Shown: positions 1 through 8,147 of the stretch, in pieces
Layout: every line of letters starts with the position of its first letter
Numbering within the stretch: position 1 is the stretch's first letter
DNA from: Nesterenkonia sp. E16_10
GTDB lineage: Bacteria > Actinomycetota > Actinomycetes > Actinomycetales > Micrococcaceae
Length of the DNA stretch: 64,000 nt
Direction of reading: 5' to 3'
NCBI RefSeq assembly: GCF_017347085.1
Contig: NZ_JADPSA010000001.1
Coordinates: 124,001 to 188,000 of the forward strand
Program-made: the position numbers and the translations under genes
Notes under the pieces: generated by a model
Database searches by the model: none
Seen by the model: only the letters and a program-made list of their open reading frames with translations
What the model was told of the DNA's origin: nothing

Positions 1-200
1 CCCAGTGCGTCGCCCAGGGACTGGGTGAAGGTGGTCTTGCCCGCCCCGAGGCCTCCGGTGAGCACCAGCAGCGTGCCCGGCGTCAGCTGTCCGGCGAGAT
101 CTGCGGCGAACCTGGCTGTGGCCTGCAGATCCTCCAGGACCACCTCGATGCTCCACCGCTGCCCCTCCAGGGGGGCGGCGGGGCTCTGCAGGCCGCTCAT
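1..200 (-). CDS. tsaE: TsaE, tRNA threonylcarbamoyladenosine ATPase (N-terminal part only)
   Basis: Only the first 66 codons are inside the window; the rest lies beyond the left edge. TsaE is the small P-loop ATPase that works with TsaB and TsaD in making the t6A37 modification of ANN-decoding tRNAs. The visible part carries the Walker A segment GGLGAGKTTF at about residues 49-58, in the sequence style of the family (strand, GxLGAGKTT, helix). The ATG at 198-200 overlaps the alr stop codon as ATGA (197-200), so it is translationally coupled and is the last visible gene of the glmS-acpS-nnr-alr-tsaE run. Downstream sequence would be needed to confirm the Walker B motif. The call is firm because of the P-loop context and the usual alr-tsaE neighbourhood. 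Confidence 0.88.
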   Translation of the reverse strand, partial: MSGLQSPAAPLEGQRWSIEVVLEDLQATARFAADLAGQLTPGTLLVLTGGLGAGKTTFTQSLGDAL

Positions 201-1399
201 GCGGAGCCCTGCTGCGAGGTGGCGGCGGCGGGTGCCTGCTCGGAGTCCAAGACCAGGCGGGGCACGCGTTCCCCGATCCGGGTGATGATCTCGTAGTTGA
301 TCGTGCCGGCCGCGCTGGCCCAGTCCGCGGCCTCGATCCCGGAGTCTCCCCCGAAGATCACCACCTCGTCCCCGACCTGGACCGGGGTGTCGAGCTCCTC
401 GAGGTCCACCACGAACTGGTCCATCGCCACTCGGCCCACCGACTGGTAGCGCCGGCCGTTGATCCACACCGGGGCGTGGACCGCCACCCGGGGGATCCCG
501 TCGGCATAGCCCAGCGGAACCAGCGCCAGGCTGGTCGGCCGGTCCACCCGGTGGGTGAGTCCATAGCTGATCCCCTGGCCGGTCGGGACCTGCTTGACGT
601 TGGCCACGGTGGTGCGCAGCTCCATCGCCGGACGCAGTCCCAGGTCTTCTGCGGTCCGGTCCGCGAAGGGGCTGTGCCCGTAGACCCCGACCCCGACCCG
701 CACCATGTCGAAATGCGCGTCCGGACGGGAGAAGGCGCCGGGCGTGTTCGCCACATGGCGAAGGTCCGGCACGATCCGGTGCTCCTGCGCCACCTCGAGC
801 GCGTGGCGGTACACCTCCAGCTGGTCATCGGTCTCCCGACGGTCAGGCTCGTCGGCCACGGCGAGATGGGTGAAGATGCCCTCCACGCTGATCAGACCGC
901 GCTCCTGGCACTGCGCGGCGAGGCTCAGCAGCTCGGGCCACTGCTCCACGGTGCAGCCGTTGCGGCCCAGTCCGGTGTCGATCTTCAGGTGCACGCGGGC
1001 CGGCTTCTGCAGGGCCTCTGCCGCACGCGCCACGTGGTGGATCTCCCAGCCGGAGATCCCCAGATCGATGTGTTCGGTGATGGCCGCGGCGAAGTCGGTC
1101 CCGCGGGTATGCAGCCAGGCCAGGATCGGCGCCTCGATGCCGGCTGCACGCAGCGCCAGCGCCTCGGTGACATGGGCGGTGCCCAGCCAGTCTGCTCCAC
1201 CCTCGAGTGCGGCCCGCGCCGCGGTGACCGCTCCGTGCCCGTAGCCCTCGGCCTTCACAGCCACCAGCACCTTGGCCGGCTGCACGTAGGAGGCGATGGT
1301 GCGCACGTTGTGCCGGATCGCGGCGGGGTCGATCACGGCCGCACGCTCGGCGGCCTCGGGAAGACGGGGGGTGGCGCGGGGGTCGCCGATGATGCTCAT
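197..1399 (-). CDS. alr: Alanine racemase
   Basis: A 400-residue PLP enzyme that interconverts L- and D-alanine for peptidoglycan. It shows the N-terminal TIM-barrel signature VAVKAEGYGHG with the PLP lysine at K49 (the family usually has KANAYGHG, so EG replaces NA). The second catalytic base is Y279 in GISYG, and the phosphate-site arginine is R234 in RVGVGVYG. Length is a little above the usual 370, from an N-terminal extension of about 15 residues and a polar C-terminal tail. It lies 45 bases after nnr and overlaps tsaE by 4. No Shine-Dalgarno is seen before the ATG. Instead a minus-10-like TAGGGT ends 6 bases before it, so alr may also be read from its own leaderless transcript. Confidence 0.96.
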   Translation of the reverse strand: MSIIGDPRATPRLPEAAERAAVIDPAAIRHNVRTIASYVQPAKVLVAVKAEGYGHGAVTAARAALEGGADWLGTAHVTEALALRAAGIEAPILAWLHTRGTDFAAAITEHIDLGISGWEIHHVARAAEALQKPARVHLKIDTGLGRNGCTVEQWPELLSLAAQCQERGLISVEGIFTHLAVADEPDRRETDDQLEVYRHALEVAQEHRIVPDLRHVANTPGAFSRPDAHFDMVRVGVGVYGHSPFADRTAEDLGLRPAMELRTTVANVKQVPTGQGISYGLTHRVDRPTSLALVPLGYADGIPRVAVHAPVWINGRRYQSVGRVAMDQFVVDLEELDTPVQVGDEVVIFGGDSGIEAADWASAAGTINYEIITRIGERVPRLVLDSEQAPAAATSQQGSA

Positions 1400-1405
1400 G
1401 GAACC

Positions 1406-1411
1406 ACCCTA
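1406..1411 (-). promoter_or_regulatory. Minus-10-like element of a possible leaderless alr promoter
   Basis: TAGGGT fits TAnnnT and is followed by exactly 6 bases and then the alr ATG, which would place transcription start on the A of the start codon. There is no Shine-Dalgarno for alr. The same spacing recurs at several other genes in this window. No convincing minus-35 is seen. Confidence 0.4.
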
Positions 1412-1444
1412 TCGAGAGCCACGGACACAGATGCGGTGCGGCGG

Positions 1445-2929
1445 CTACTCGCGCAGCGCGCCGATGAGCGCGCTGGCTCCGAACTGTCCCCGACCGTGGG
1501 GATCCAGACGCTGGGCCGCGGCGGCGTGCAGCCGGGCGCCCTCGGCGGCGATCCGGGAGAAGTCCAGGTCCTGCGCGCTCGAGGCGGTGGCCAACAGCGC
1601 CCCGATGATCCCGGTCAGGACGTCGCCGGTGCCTGCGGTGGCCAGACCGGGGGTCGCGGAGCGCACGATCAGCGGGGCGGCGCCGTCGGGACCGGCCACC
1701 ACGGTGCTGGGTCCCTTGAGCAGGACCGTGGCGCCGAGGGTCTCGGCCAGCGCACGGGCGGACTCCAGGGTGTCAGGCTCCCCGGCGAGCAGCCGCTGCA
1801 GGGTCTGGTCCTCCAACGCCTCGGCGATTCGACGGGCCTCGCCCAGGTGTGGGGTCAGGATCAGCTGGGCGCCGAGTCCGCCGGAGCTGAGCAGGTCGCC
1901 GCGGAGCAGCTCCAGCCCGGTGGCGTCGAGCACGCAGGGCATCTGGGCCTCCACGGTGGCGCGCAGCATCGTCTCGGCCTCCACCTGGCGGGAGCGGTCG
2001 CGTCCGAGGCCCGGTCCGATCGCGGCGGCGGTGGCGCCCTCGATGGCCTTCTCGGCCCGGCCCTGACTCATCACGGCCTCGGGCCAGGACTGCAGCACTG
2101 CGGAGGAGACGCTGGGCTCGGCCTTCAGCCGGACCATCCCGACCCCGGAGGTGATGGCCGCACCCACGGTCAGCTCGGCGGCCCCGGGGAACTGCGCGGA
2201 GCCGGCCACCACCTGCAGGGTGCCGCGACTGTACTTATGGTCCCCTGGGCGTGGCCGCGGGGCGCTGGGCTCGGGACCGGTCAGGTCCCAGGCGGCGGGG
2301 GCTGGCAGCTGGTCGTCAAGCCCGATGTCCACGGTGTGGATCTCCCCGCTGAGCAGGCCTCCCTCCCCCAGCAGCAGTCCCAGCTTCGCGGCGCCGAAGC
2401 TGACGGTGTGCTGGGCGGGGATCGCGTCCCCGGGGCAGCGTCCCGTGTCCGCCTCGACCCCGGAGGGGATGTCGCAGGCGACGACGGTGCTGGTGCTCGC
2501 CGCGGCGCTCAGCCCTGGGACCTCAGGCAGGCTGAGCCCGCCGCGGGCGCCGGTGCCCACGATCGCGTCGATCAGCACCGTGGTATTCGCCGGGACATCC
2601 GCGCGCAGTCGGCCCCCGGCGCGAAGGAAGGCTTCCAGCGCCTGCGGGTGGGCACGCTCGGCCACCAGCACCGCCGCTGCGTCGACGCCGCGGGAACGCA
2701 GCTCGGCCAGCGCGAAGAGTCCATCGCCGCCGTTGTTTCCGGAGCCGATCAGGCCCACGACCCGGGCTCCGTAGATCCCGCCGCCGCGGCGCAGCAGTTC
2801 CAGGACCCGGCTGGCCAGTCCGTAGGCGGCCCGCCGCATCAGGGCAGGCCCCTGCCCGGCCTCGACCAGGGGCAGCTCGGCGGCGCGGACCTGGGTGCCG
2901 GAGTAGAGCGGAAGCGAGGCAGCGGTCAT
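1445..2929 (-). CDS. nnr: Bifunctional NAD(P)H-hydrate epimerase / ADP-dependent dehydratase
   Basis: A 494-residue metabolite-repair enzyme. The N-terminal YjeF-type half (about residues 1-210) epimerises R-NAD(P)HX to S-NAD(P)HX. The C-terminal ribokinase-like half (about 225-494) dehydrates S-NAD(P)HX back to NAD(P)H using ADP. The N-half has GSGNNGGDG at 62-70. The C-half has GTGDVLTG at about 433-440, with D436 as the expected catalytic base. The ATG lies two bases after the acpS stop, so the two are translated together; an acpS-nnr-alr-tsaE order is common in actinobacteria. No truncation or frameshift is seen. The fused form is the normal bacterial arrangement. Confidence 0.94.
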   Translation of the reverse strand: MTAASLPLYSGTQVRAAELPLVEAGQGPALMRRAAYGLASRVLELLRRGGGIYGARVVGLIGSGNNGGDGLFALAELRSRGVDAAAVLVAERAHPQALEAFLRAGGRLRADVPANTTVLIDAIVGTGARGGLSLPEVPGLSAAASTSTVVACDIPSGVEADTGRCPGDAIPAQHTVSFGAAKLGLLLGEGGLLSGEIHTVDIGLDDQLPAPAAWDLTGPEPSAPRPRPGDHKYSRGTLQVVAGSAQFPGAAELTVGAAITSGVGMVRLKAEPSVSSAVLQSWPEAVMSQGRAEKAIEGATAAAIGPGLGRDRSRQVEAETMLRATVEAQMPCVLDATGLELLRGDLLSSGGLGAQLILTPHLGEARRIAEALEDQTLQRLLAGEPDTLESARALAETLGATVLLKGPSTVVAGPDGAAPLIVRSATPGLATAGTGDVLTGIIGALLATASSAQDLDFSRIAAEGARLHAAAAQRLDPHGRGQFGASALIGALRE

Positions 2930-2931
2930 GA

Positions 2932-3282
2932 TCAGCCCTCCGCGACCACCATGGCGGTGGCCACGTCGCCGTCGTGGGAGAGCGAGAGGTGCCAGCGTTT
3001 GACGCCCTTGGACTCGGCCACCTTTTCCACGGTCCCGGAGACCTTGACATGGGGTGCTCCGGCGGAGTCCATGACCACCTGGCAGTCCTGCCAGTTCATG
3101 CCCGCCGGGGCGCCCAGCGCCTTGGCCACGGCCTCCTTCGCCGCGAAGCGCGCGGCGAGCGAGCGGGTGTTGAGCTCACGCTCGGCGGGGACGAAGAGTC
3201 GCTGCCGCAGCGCCGGGGTCCGGCGCAGCTGATGTTCGAACCTGGTCACCAGGACGACGTCGACCCCTATTCCGACGATCAT
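2932..3282 (-). CDS. acpS: Holo-[acyl-carrier-protein] synthase
   Basis: A 116-residue AcpS that transfers 4'-phosphopantetheine from CoA to a serine of acyl carrier protein. The N-terminus [10 protein letters not shown] has the metal-ligand aspartate D8, and FAAKEA carries the second acidic ligand E50, as in the family; length is also typical. The frame is open 15 codons further upstream, but this start was chosen because the conserved MIVGIGVD begins here and AAGGAG lies about 7 bases before the ATG. It sits between glmS (93 bases upstream) and nnr (2 bases downstream). CoA supplied through the divergent coaA is its substrate. Confidence 0.93.
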   Translation of the reverse strand: MIVGIGVDVVLVTRFEHQLRRTPALRQRLFVPAERELNTRSLAARFAAKEAVAKALGAPAGMNWQDCQVVMDSAGAPHVKVSGTVEKVAESKGVKRWHLSLSHDGDVATAMVVAEG

Positions 3283-3329
3283 GTGCTGCTCCTTCTTCCG
3301 CAGGATCACGCTCAGCTGCAGGGGCACCC

Positions 3330-3357
3330 CCGCTGTACGGCTCGCGCCGCACAGCGG
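3330..3357 (-). terminator. Small hairpin between glmS and acpS
   Basis: CCGCTGT (3330-3336) pairs with ACAGCGG (3351-3357) across a 14-base loop in the 93-base gap after glmS. There is no T-run. It may be a weak terminator or a processing site that lowers acpS-nnr-alr expression relative to glmS. Confidence 0.3.
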
Positions 3358-3375
3358 ATCACCCCGTCTTGATGG

Positions 3376-5247
3376 TCACTCCACGGTGACCGACTTGGCC
3401 AGGTTGCGCGGCTGGTCGACGTCGTAGCCCTTCTCGGCGGCCAGAGCGCAGGCGAAGATCTGCAGCGGAACGGTGGTCAGCAGCGGCATCAGCAGCGGCT
3501 GGGTCTCCGGGACGTAGAAGACCGTCTCGGAGTAGTCCACGACGTCGGCGTCGCCGACCTCGGCCACGGTGATCGTCTTGGCGCCGCGGGCGCGGACCTC
3601 CTGAATGTTGGAGACCACCTTGGCGTGCAGCGAGTCGCGGCCGTGCGGGGAGGGGACCACCACGAAGACCGGCTGGCCCTCGTCGATGAGCGCGATCGGA
3701 CCGTGCTTGAGCTCGCCGGCGGCGAAGCCCTCGGCGTGGATGTAGGCGATCTCCTTGAGCTTCAGCGCGCCCTCCATCGCGACCGGGTAGCCGACGTGGC
3801 GTCCGAGGAAGAGCACCGAGGGGGCCTGGGCCATCTCGCGAGCGAGCTCGCGGATCTGCTCGCCGCCGTCCAGGACTTCCTGGATCTTGGCGGGGATCTT
3901 GTGCAGGTCAGCCAGAATGTCCTCGATCTCGCCCTGGAAGAGCTTTCCGCGCAGCTGCGCCATGTAGAGGCCCAGCAGGTAGGAGGCGGTGATCTGAGCG
4001 AGGAAGGCCTTGGTGGAGGCCACCGCAATCTCGGGTCCGGCGTGGGTGTAGAGCACCGCGTCGGATTCACGCGGGATGGTGGATCCGTTGGTGTTGCAGA
4101 TCGCCAGGGTCCGGGCGCCCTGCTCCTTGGCGTAGCGGACCGCCATCAGGGTGTCCATGGTCTCTCCGGACTGGGAGAGCGAGACGATCAGCGTGGAGTC
4201 ATCGATGATCGGGTCGCGGTAGCGGAACTCGTGGCTGAGCTCCACCTCCACGGGCACGCGCACCCAGTGCTCGATGGCGTACTTGGCGACCATGCCGGCG
4301 TAGGCGGAGGTGCCGCAGGCCAGCACGATGATCTTGGAGATGGACTTGAGCTCTTCTGGGTCGATGCGCAGCTCGTCGAGCACCAGGCGGCCGGAGGCGT
4401 CGGTGCGGCCCAGCAGGGTGTCCTCCACGGCCTTGGGCTGGTCGTGGATCTCCTTCTCCATGAAGGTGCCGTAGCCGCCCTTCTCGGCGGCGGCGGCGTC
4501 CCAGTTCACCGAGAAGCGCTTGCCCTCCGCGGGGGTGCCGTCGAAGTTGATGATCGCGACGTCGTCGGTGGTGATGGTCACGACCTGGTCCTGCTCGAGC
4601 TCCACGGCTTCACGGGTGAAGTCGATGAAGCCGGAGACGTCGGAGCCGAGGAAGTTCTCTCCCTCGCCCAGGCCCACCACCAGGGGTGAGTTCCGGCGCG
4701 AGGCGACCACGCGGTCGGGCTGATCGGCGTGGACCGCGAGCAGCGTGAAGGCTCCTTCGAGCTCGCTGGCGGCCAGGCGCATCGCCTCGGTCAGGTCACC
4801 CGCGGCTGTGCCGGTGAAGTACTGACCGATCAGCTTCGCGGCCACCTCGGTGTCGGTCTGGGAGCTGAACTCCTCGCCGGTGGCCACGAGCTTGGCCTTG
4901 AGCTGTGCGAAGTTCTCGATGATGCCGTTGTGGATCACGGCGAGCTTGCCGCCGTCGGCCAGGTGCGGGTGCGCGTTCGCGTCGTTGGGCGCCCCGTGAG
5001 TGGCCCAGCGGGTGTGTCCGATGCCCACCGAGGCCTCGGGCATCGGGGCCTCCTCGATCTCCGCCAGGAGGTTGGCGAGCTTGCCGGACTTCTTCCGCGT
5101 CGAGACGCTCCCGGCCGTCACGGTCGCCACGCCCGCGGAGTCGTATCCGCGGTACTCCAGACGACGGAGGCCCTCTAGGAGCACGTCAAGTGCTGAGTGC
5201 TGACTGGTCTTCTCGGGCAGGCCTATATAGCCGACGATTCCACACAT
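3376..5247 (-). CDS. glmS: Glutamine-fructose-6-phosphate aminotransferase (isomerising)
   Basis: A 623-residue enzyme that makes glucosamine-6-phosphate from fructose-6-phosphate and glutamine, the first step toward UDP-GlcNAc. After removal of Met1, C2 in MCGIVGYIG is the glutaminase nucleophile. The class II amidotransferase domain spans about 1-230 and is followed by two SIS sugar-isomerase domains, with LACGTSAYAG, LSQSGETMDT and ASTKAF visible in the first. The C-terminal KSVTVE matches the conserved end that closes over the active site. The ATG has no Shine-Dalgarno and follows a TACGCT minus-10 by 7 bases, so it is probably leaderless. No glmS ribozyme-like leader can exist in the 23-base gap to coaA. 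GlmM, the next pathway enzyme, is encoded at 8148-9500. Confidence 0.97.
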   Translation of the reverse strand: MCGIVGYIGLPEKTSQHSALDVLLEGLRRLEYRGYDSAGVATVTAGSVSTRKKSGKLANLLAEIEEAPMPEASVGIGHTRWATHGAPNDANAHPHLADGGKLAVIHNGIIENFAQLKAKLVATGEEFSSQTDTEVAAKLIGQYFTGTAAGDLTEAMRLAASELEGAFTLLAVHADQPDRVVASRRNSPLVVGLGEGENFLGSDVSGFIDFTREAVELEQDQVVTITTDDVAIINFDGTPAEGKRFSVNWDAAAAEKGGYGTFMEKEIHDQPKAVEDTLLGRTDASGRLVLDELRIDPEELKSISKIIVLACGTSAYAGMVAKYAIEHWVRVPVEVELSHEFRYRDPIIDDSTLIVSLSQSGETMDTLMAVRYAKEQGARTLAICNTNGSTIPRESDAVLYTHAGPEIAVASTKAFLAQITASYLLGLYMAQLRGKLFQGEIEDILADLHKIPAKIQEVLDGGEQIRELAREMAQAPSVLFLGRHVGYPVAMEGALKLKEIAYIHAEGFAAGELKHGPIALIDEGQPVFVVVPSPHGRDSLHAKVVSNIQEVRARGAKTITVAEVGDADVVDYSETVFYVPETQPLLMPLLTTVPLQIFACALAAEKGYDVDQPRNLAKSVTVE

Positions 5248-5270
5248 GAGGGATAGCGTATCGTGTCAAC
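5248..5270. promoter_or_regulatory. Divergent glmS/coaA promoter with a symmetric minus-10
   Basis: The whole gap between two divergent genes is 23 bases. It contains GATAGCGTATC (5252-5262), whose ends are inverted copies of each other. On the minus strand TACGCT (5255-5260) lies 7 bases before the glmS ATG. On the plus strand TAGCGT (5254-5259) lies 11 bases before the coaA GTG. Each gene would therefore share the same melted region, with glmS leaderless and coaA with at most a few leader bases. No good minus-35 is seen for either direction. Confidence 0.55.
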
Positions 5271-6323
5271 GTGTCTGAACGCCCATCCGAAGATCCTCAT
5301 CCGCGCGCCTCCACGGGACCTCTGCCGGCCCTGGTGGCGGGCACCGCACCCTGGGCGGGCTCGCCGTTCAAGCAGGATCAGGCGAACACCTCGCACTCGC
5401 CCTTCGCGGAGCTTGACCGCCAGGCCTGGGCCCGGTTGGCCGACACCATAGAACAGCCGCTGAACCAGGACGACGTGGACCGGCTGCGCGGCATCGGTGA
5501 GCACCTCTCGCTCAACGAGGTCGAGCAGATCTACCTGCCGCTGAGTCGGCTGCTCTCGATCTATGTGGAGTCCGCCGCGCAGCTGCGCTCCGCGGCGAAC
5601 GAATTCCTCGGCGAGCAGACCCTGCGCACCCCCTTCGTCATCGGGGTGGCCGGATCGGTGGCGGTGGGCAAATCCACCACCGCCCGCGTGCTTCAGGAGA
5701 TGCTGCGCCGCTGGCCCTCGACCCCCCGGGTGGAGCTGGTGACCACCGACGGCTTCCTGTATCCCAACGCCGAGCTGCAGCGCCGCGGCCTGATGGACCG
5801 CAAGGGCTTCCCGGAGGCCTACGACCGCAGGGCGCTGCTGCGCATGGTCTCGGAGGTGAAGTCCGGCAAGCCCGAGGTGCGCGCTCCGTGGTACTCCCAC
5901 CTGGTCTATGACATCGTCCCGGACCGTGAAGTGGTGATTCGCCAACCCGATGTGCTCATCGTGGAGGGCCTCAATGTGCTGCAGCCGGCGCGGGTGCGTG
6001 AGGACGGGACCACAGGTCTGGCGCTGAGCGACTTCTTCGACTTCTCGATCTATGTCGATGCCAAGCCCAAGCACATCGAGCAGTGGTACGTGGATCGGTT
6101 CATGCGCTGGCGCGACGGCGCGTTCGCCGATCCGCAGAGCTACTTCCACCAGTACTCCTTCCTCGACGACGAGCAGGCGCAGGCGCGCGCCTCCGAGATC
6201 TGGAACCGGATCAACGGCCCGAACCTGCGCGCCAACATCGCCCCGACCCGCTCCCGGGCGCGGCTCGTGATGGCCAAGGGCGAAGATCACTCGGTCTCCC
6301 GCGTCCTGCTGCGCAAGGTCTGA
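5271..6323 (+). CDS. coaA: Pantothenate kinase, type I
   Basis: A 350-residue kinase that phosphorylates pantothenate, the first step of CoA synthesis. It has the P-loop [12 protein letters not shown] at about 125-136 (K134) and the CoaA-type segments [22 protein letters not shown] and PWYSHLVYD. The family is about 310-320 residues; the surplus is a polar N-terminal extension of about 40. The GTG at 5271 is the first usable start after the shared promoter. It has no Shine-Dalgarno, in keeping with a near-leaderless mRNA. It is divergent from glmS and followed after 123 bases by a carboxypeptidase gene on the same strand. Type I enzymes are usually inhibited by CoA; this is family knowledge, not shown here. 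Confidence 0.95.
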   Translation: MSERPSEDPHPRASTGPLPALVAGTAPWAGSPFKQDQANTSHSPFAELDRQAWARLADTIEQPLNQDDVDRLRGIGEHLSLNEVEQIYLPLSRLLSIYVESAAQLRSAANEFLGEQTLRTPFVIGVAGSVAVGKSTTARVLQEMLRRWPSTPRVELVTTDGFLYPNAELQRRGLMDRKGFPEAYDRRALLRMVSEVKSGKPEVRAPWYSHLVYDIVPDREVVIRQPDVLIVEGLNVLQPARVREDGTTGLALSDFFDFSIYVDAKPKHIEQWYVDRFMRWRDGAFADPQSYFHQYSFLDDEQAQARASEIWNRINGPNLRANIAPTRSRARLVMAKGEDHSVSRVLLRKV

Positions 6324-6446
6324 CGCCTCGACCATGGTTCTGCCCCGCTTCGCCTGCACCCTTGACGTCTTCACCGCCTGCTCCTTCACCGCCTGTGCCT
6401 TCAGCACCGGTGCCCTGCTGTCCGGTCCTCGCCGAGGGGCCGCCTG

Positions 6447-7382
6447 ATGTCGAAAGCACGGTTGGGCCCGGACCGGGGTCGTCAGTACCAGCAGCAGCAG
6501 GCCCGCCGTGCCCGGATGTACCGGCGACGTCGCATGGTCGTGGCCCTGCTGATCCTCAGCGTGCTCGCGCTGATCGGCTTCCTGCTGCCCCGGGCCTGGG
6601 ACGGGATGCGTGCCGCGCTGGACGTGGACCAGACGCTCGCCGAGGTGCGCGGGGACCAGCTGCCGGAGGCCCCGGATGCGTCCCGGGACTCCGAGCAGAC
6701 CCCCGAGCCCACTCCGGAGCCAAGCGCAGAGCCCGCACCAGAGCCGTCCCCCGAGCGCGCCAGCGAGCCCTCCTGGGACCCGGACTCCGTCCACGTGCTG
6801 GTGAACCCGCAGAACCCGCTGGAGCCCGAGGACTACGCCCCCACAGATCTGGAGGTTCCGGAGGTCCGCACGACCACCGAGAACCAGCTGATGCTGCGCG
6901 CACCCGCCGCCGAGGCGCTCGAGCAGCTCATCGCCGCCGCCGCCGAGGACGGTCAGGTCCTCGCCATGACCAGCGGCTACCGGTCCTACGACGCGCAGGT
7001 GAGCTTATATGCGAACCGCCACGCGGCGGTGGGCACCGAAGCCACGGACGAGCTCGTGGCCCGGCCCGGCTACTCGGAGCACCAGACCGGGCTGGCGGCC
7101 GATGTGATCAGCATCGAGAACCCCGAATGCATCCAGGGGCACTGCTTCGCGGAGACCCCGGAGGGCCAGTGGGTGGCGGAGCACGCCGCAGACCATGGAT
7201 TCGTGGTGAGGTATCTGGAAGGGGCCGAGCAGATCACCGGCTATGAGTTCGAACCCTGGCACCTGCGCTATGTCGGCGAGCAGACCGCGCAGGAGGTCGC
7301 CGCCGAGGGTCTCACCCTGGAGGAATACTGGGACCAGCCGGGCGCCGCGGAGTACGACGACGCCGGGCCGGCCCTGCCCTGA
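6447..7382 (+). CDS. Membrane-anchored D-alanyl-D-alanine carboxypeptidase, VanY/M15B family
   Basis: A 311-residue protein with a basic N-terminus, one membrane segment (about 30-48) and a Pro/Glu-rich spacer (about 80-115). An extracytoplasmic M15 peptidase domain (about 140-295) follows. Zinc ligands are recognisable as H212 and D219 in SEHQTGLAAD and H272 in EPWHLRYVG, with E269 the likely catalytic acid. Such enzymes trim the terminal D-Ala of peptidoglycan stem peptides outside the membrane. No vanR/S or vanHAX genes lie nearby, so a cell-wall remodelling role is more likely than glycopeptide resistance. An AGGGG about 8 bases before the ATG is the probable ribosome-binding site. The 123-base gap after coaA holds a direct repeat of CTTCACCGCCTG but no clear terminator. 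Confidence 0.85.
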   Translation: MSKARLGPDRGRQYQQQQARRARMYRRRRMVVALLILSVLALIGFLLPRAWDGMRAALDVDQTLAEVRGDQLPEAPDASRDSEQTPEPTPEPSAEPAPEPSPERASEPSWDPDSVHVLVNPQNPLEPEDYAPTDLEVPEVRTTTENQLMLRAPAAEALEQLIAAAAEDGQVLAMTSGYRSYDAQVSLYANRHAAVGTEATDELVARPGYSEHQTGLAADVISIENPECIQGHCFAETPEGQWVAEHAADHGFVVRYLEGAEQITGYEFEPWHLRYVGEQTAQEVAAEGLTLEEYWDQPGAAEYDDAGPALP

Positions 7383-7455
7383 GGCGCGCCGCGGGCCACC
7401 GCTGAGCACCTCCGGGAGCGCCCGCTGCCGATCCGGCCAGCGGGTTCTGGTGTCC

Positions 7456-7461
7456 TAGACT
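7456..7461 (+). promoter_or_regulatory. Minus-10-like element of a leaderless mscL promoter
   Basis: TAGACT is followed by 6 bases and then the mscL ATG, placing the expected transcription start on the first base of the codon. The sequence before the ATG (CTTCTTCC) has no Shine-Dalgarno. No clear minus-35 is seen. Confidence 0.5.
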
Positions 7462-7467
7462 TCTTCC

Positions 7468-7998
7468 ATGCTCAAGGGATTCAGACACTTCATCACGCGC
7501 GGAAACGTTGTGGACCTGGCCACCGCGGTGGTCATCGGCACCGCGTTCACCGCGGTCGTCACCGCACTGGTGGAGAGCGTGCTGATGCCGCTGATCTCCG
7601 CGCTGGTGGGCACCCCCGACTTCGATGACTTCGCGGTGGTGATGCTCAACGACACTCCGATCCGCTTCGGCGTGCTGCTGACCGCCCTGGTGAACTTCCT
7701 GCTGATCGCCGGCGCCGTCTACTTCGTGATCATCGCGCCGATGACGCGCATGATCGAGGCCAGGGAGCGCCGATCCAGGGCTGCTCCGCCGGCGGCGGAG
7801 GATGAGAACATCTCACTGCTGCGCGAGATCCGGGATCAGCTCAAGGCCCAGACCGAGGTCACCAATCCGGCGTTCCTGGCCTCCCTGGCGGAGGCTCAGC
7901 GGCAGGCGGCCGAGGACGCGGAGCAGCAGAGCACCCAGGGACCCAGGCGCCATCCGGTGCTGGGCAAGGCCAAGGACGTGGTCTGGGGCAAGGACTAG
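7468..7998 (+). CDS. mscL: Large-conductance mechanosensitive channel
   Basis: A 176-residue MscL that opens under membrane tension to release solutes during hypo-osmotic shock. The N-terminus MLKGFRHFITRGNVVDLA, with the amphipathic start and TM1 (about 15-45), is typical. TM2 covers about 68-90. The cytoplasmic C-terminal part (about 100-176) is longer than in the 136-residue E. coli protein and ends in a charged segment with a predicted helical bundle (ENISLLREIRDQLKAQ). It converges with glmM; the 150 bases between them are filled by a hairpin/tandem repeat. Start chosen at the only N-terminal Met, directly after the leaderless-type minus-10. Confidence 0.95.
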   Translation: MLKGFRHFITRGNVVDLATAVVIGTAFTAVVTALVESVLMPLISALVGTPDFDDFAVVMLNDTPIRFGVLLTALVNFLLIAGAVYFVIIAPMTRMIEARERRSRAAPPAAEDENISLLREIRDQLKAQTEVTNPAFLASLAEAQRQAAEDAEQQSTQGPRRHPVLGKAKDVVWGKD

Positions 7999-8013
7999 CC
8001 CCACCCCACCCTG

Positions 8014-8143
8014 CGTTGAGGGGCGGATTCTCCGACCAGTTGAGGCCTTTCCAGGGCTCAGATGCTCGGAGAATCGGCCCCTCAACGAAAGAGGGCACGC
8101 CCCTCAACGAAAGAGGACACGCCCCTCAACGAAAGGGGGCTAT
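8014..8143. repeat. Inverted repeat plus three 22-base tandem repeats between mscL and glmM
   Basis: Positions 8014-8035 and 8066-8087 are 22-base inverted arms with one mismatch. Inside them 8041-8048 and 8053-8060 (TGAGGCCT / AGGGCTCA) form a second stem with a TTCC loop, so the unit can fold into one long hairpin of about 74 bases. The right arm is also the first of three direct copies with exact 22-base period starting at 8078, 8100 and 8122, each beginning CCCCTCAACGAAAG. The element fills the space between two convergent genes. It could act as a bidirectional terminator and may be a dispersed repeat of the genome; no second copy is present in this window. Confidence 0.85.
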
Positions 8144-8147
8144 GGGG

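Noticed and set aside
476-3232. A 918-codon open frame on the plus strand opposite alr, nnr and acpS.
   Set aside because: It is a mirror of GC-rich codon structure in three well-recognised minus-strand genes; its composition (Gly, Arg, Gln, His) is that of an antisense shadow and no domain is visible.
5264-5269. A perfect minus-35 consensus TTGACA (minus strand) in the glmS/coaA gap.
   Set aside because: It lies only 3 bases from the minus-10, and the position 17 bases downstream falls inside the glmS coding region without a minus-10, so it cannot serve as a minus-35 here.
6447-7382. VanY-type peptidase as evidence for glycopeptide resistance.
   Set aside because: No vanHAX or vanRS genes are adjacent; stand-alone VanY-like carboxypeptidases are common in cell-wall remodelling.
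8078-8143. Three 22-base repeats considered as a small CRISPR array.
   Set aside because: The copies are directly adjacent with no spacers, one belongs to an inverted repeat, and no cas gene is nearby.
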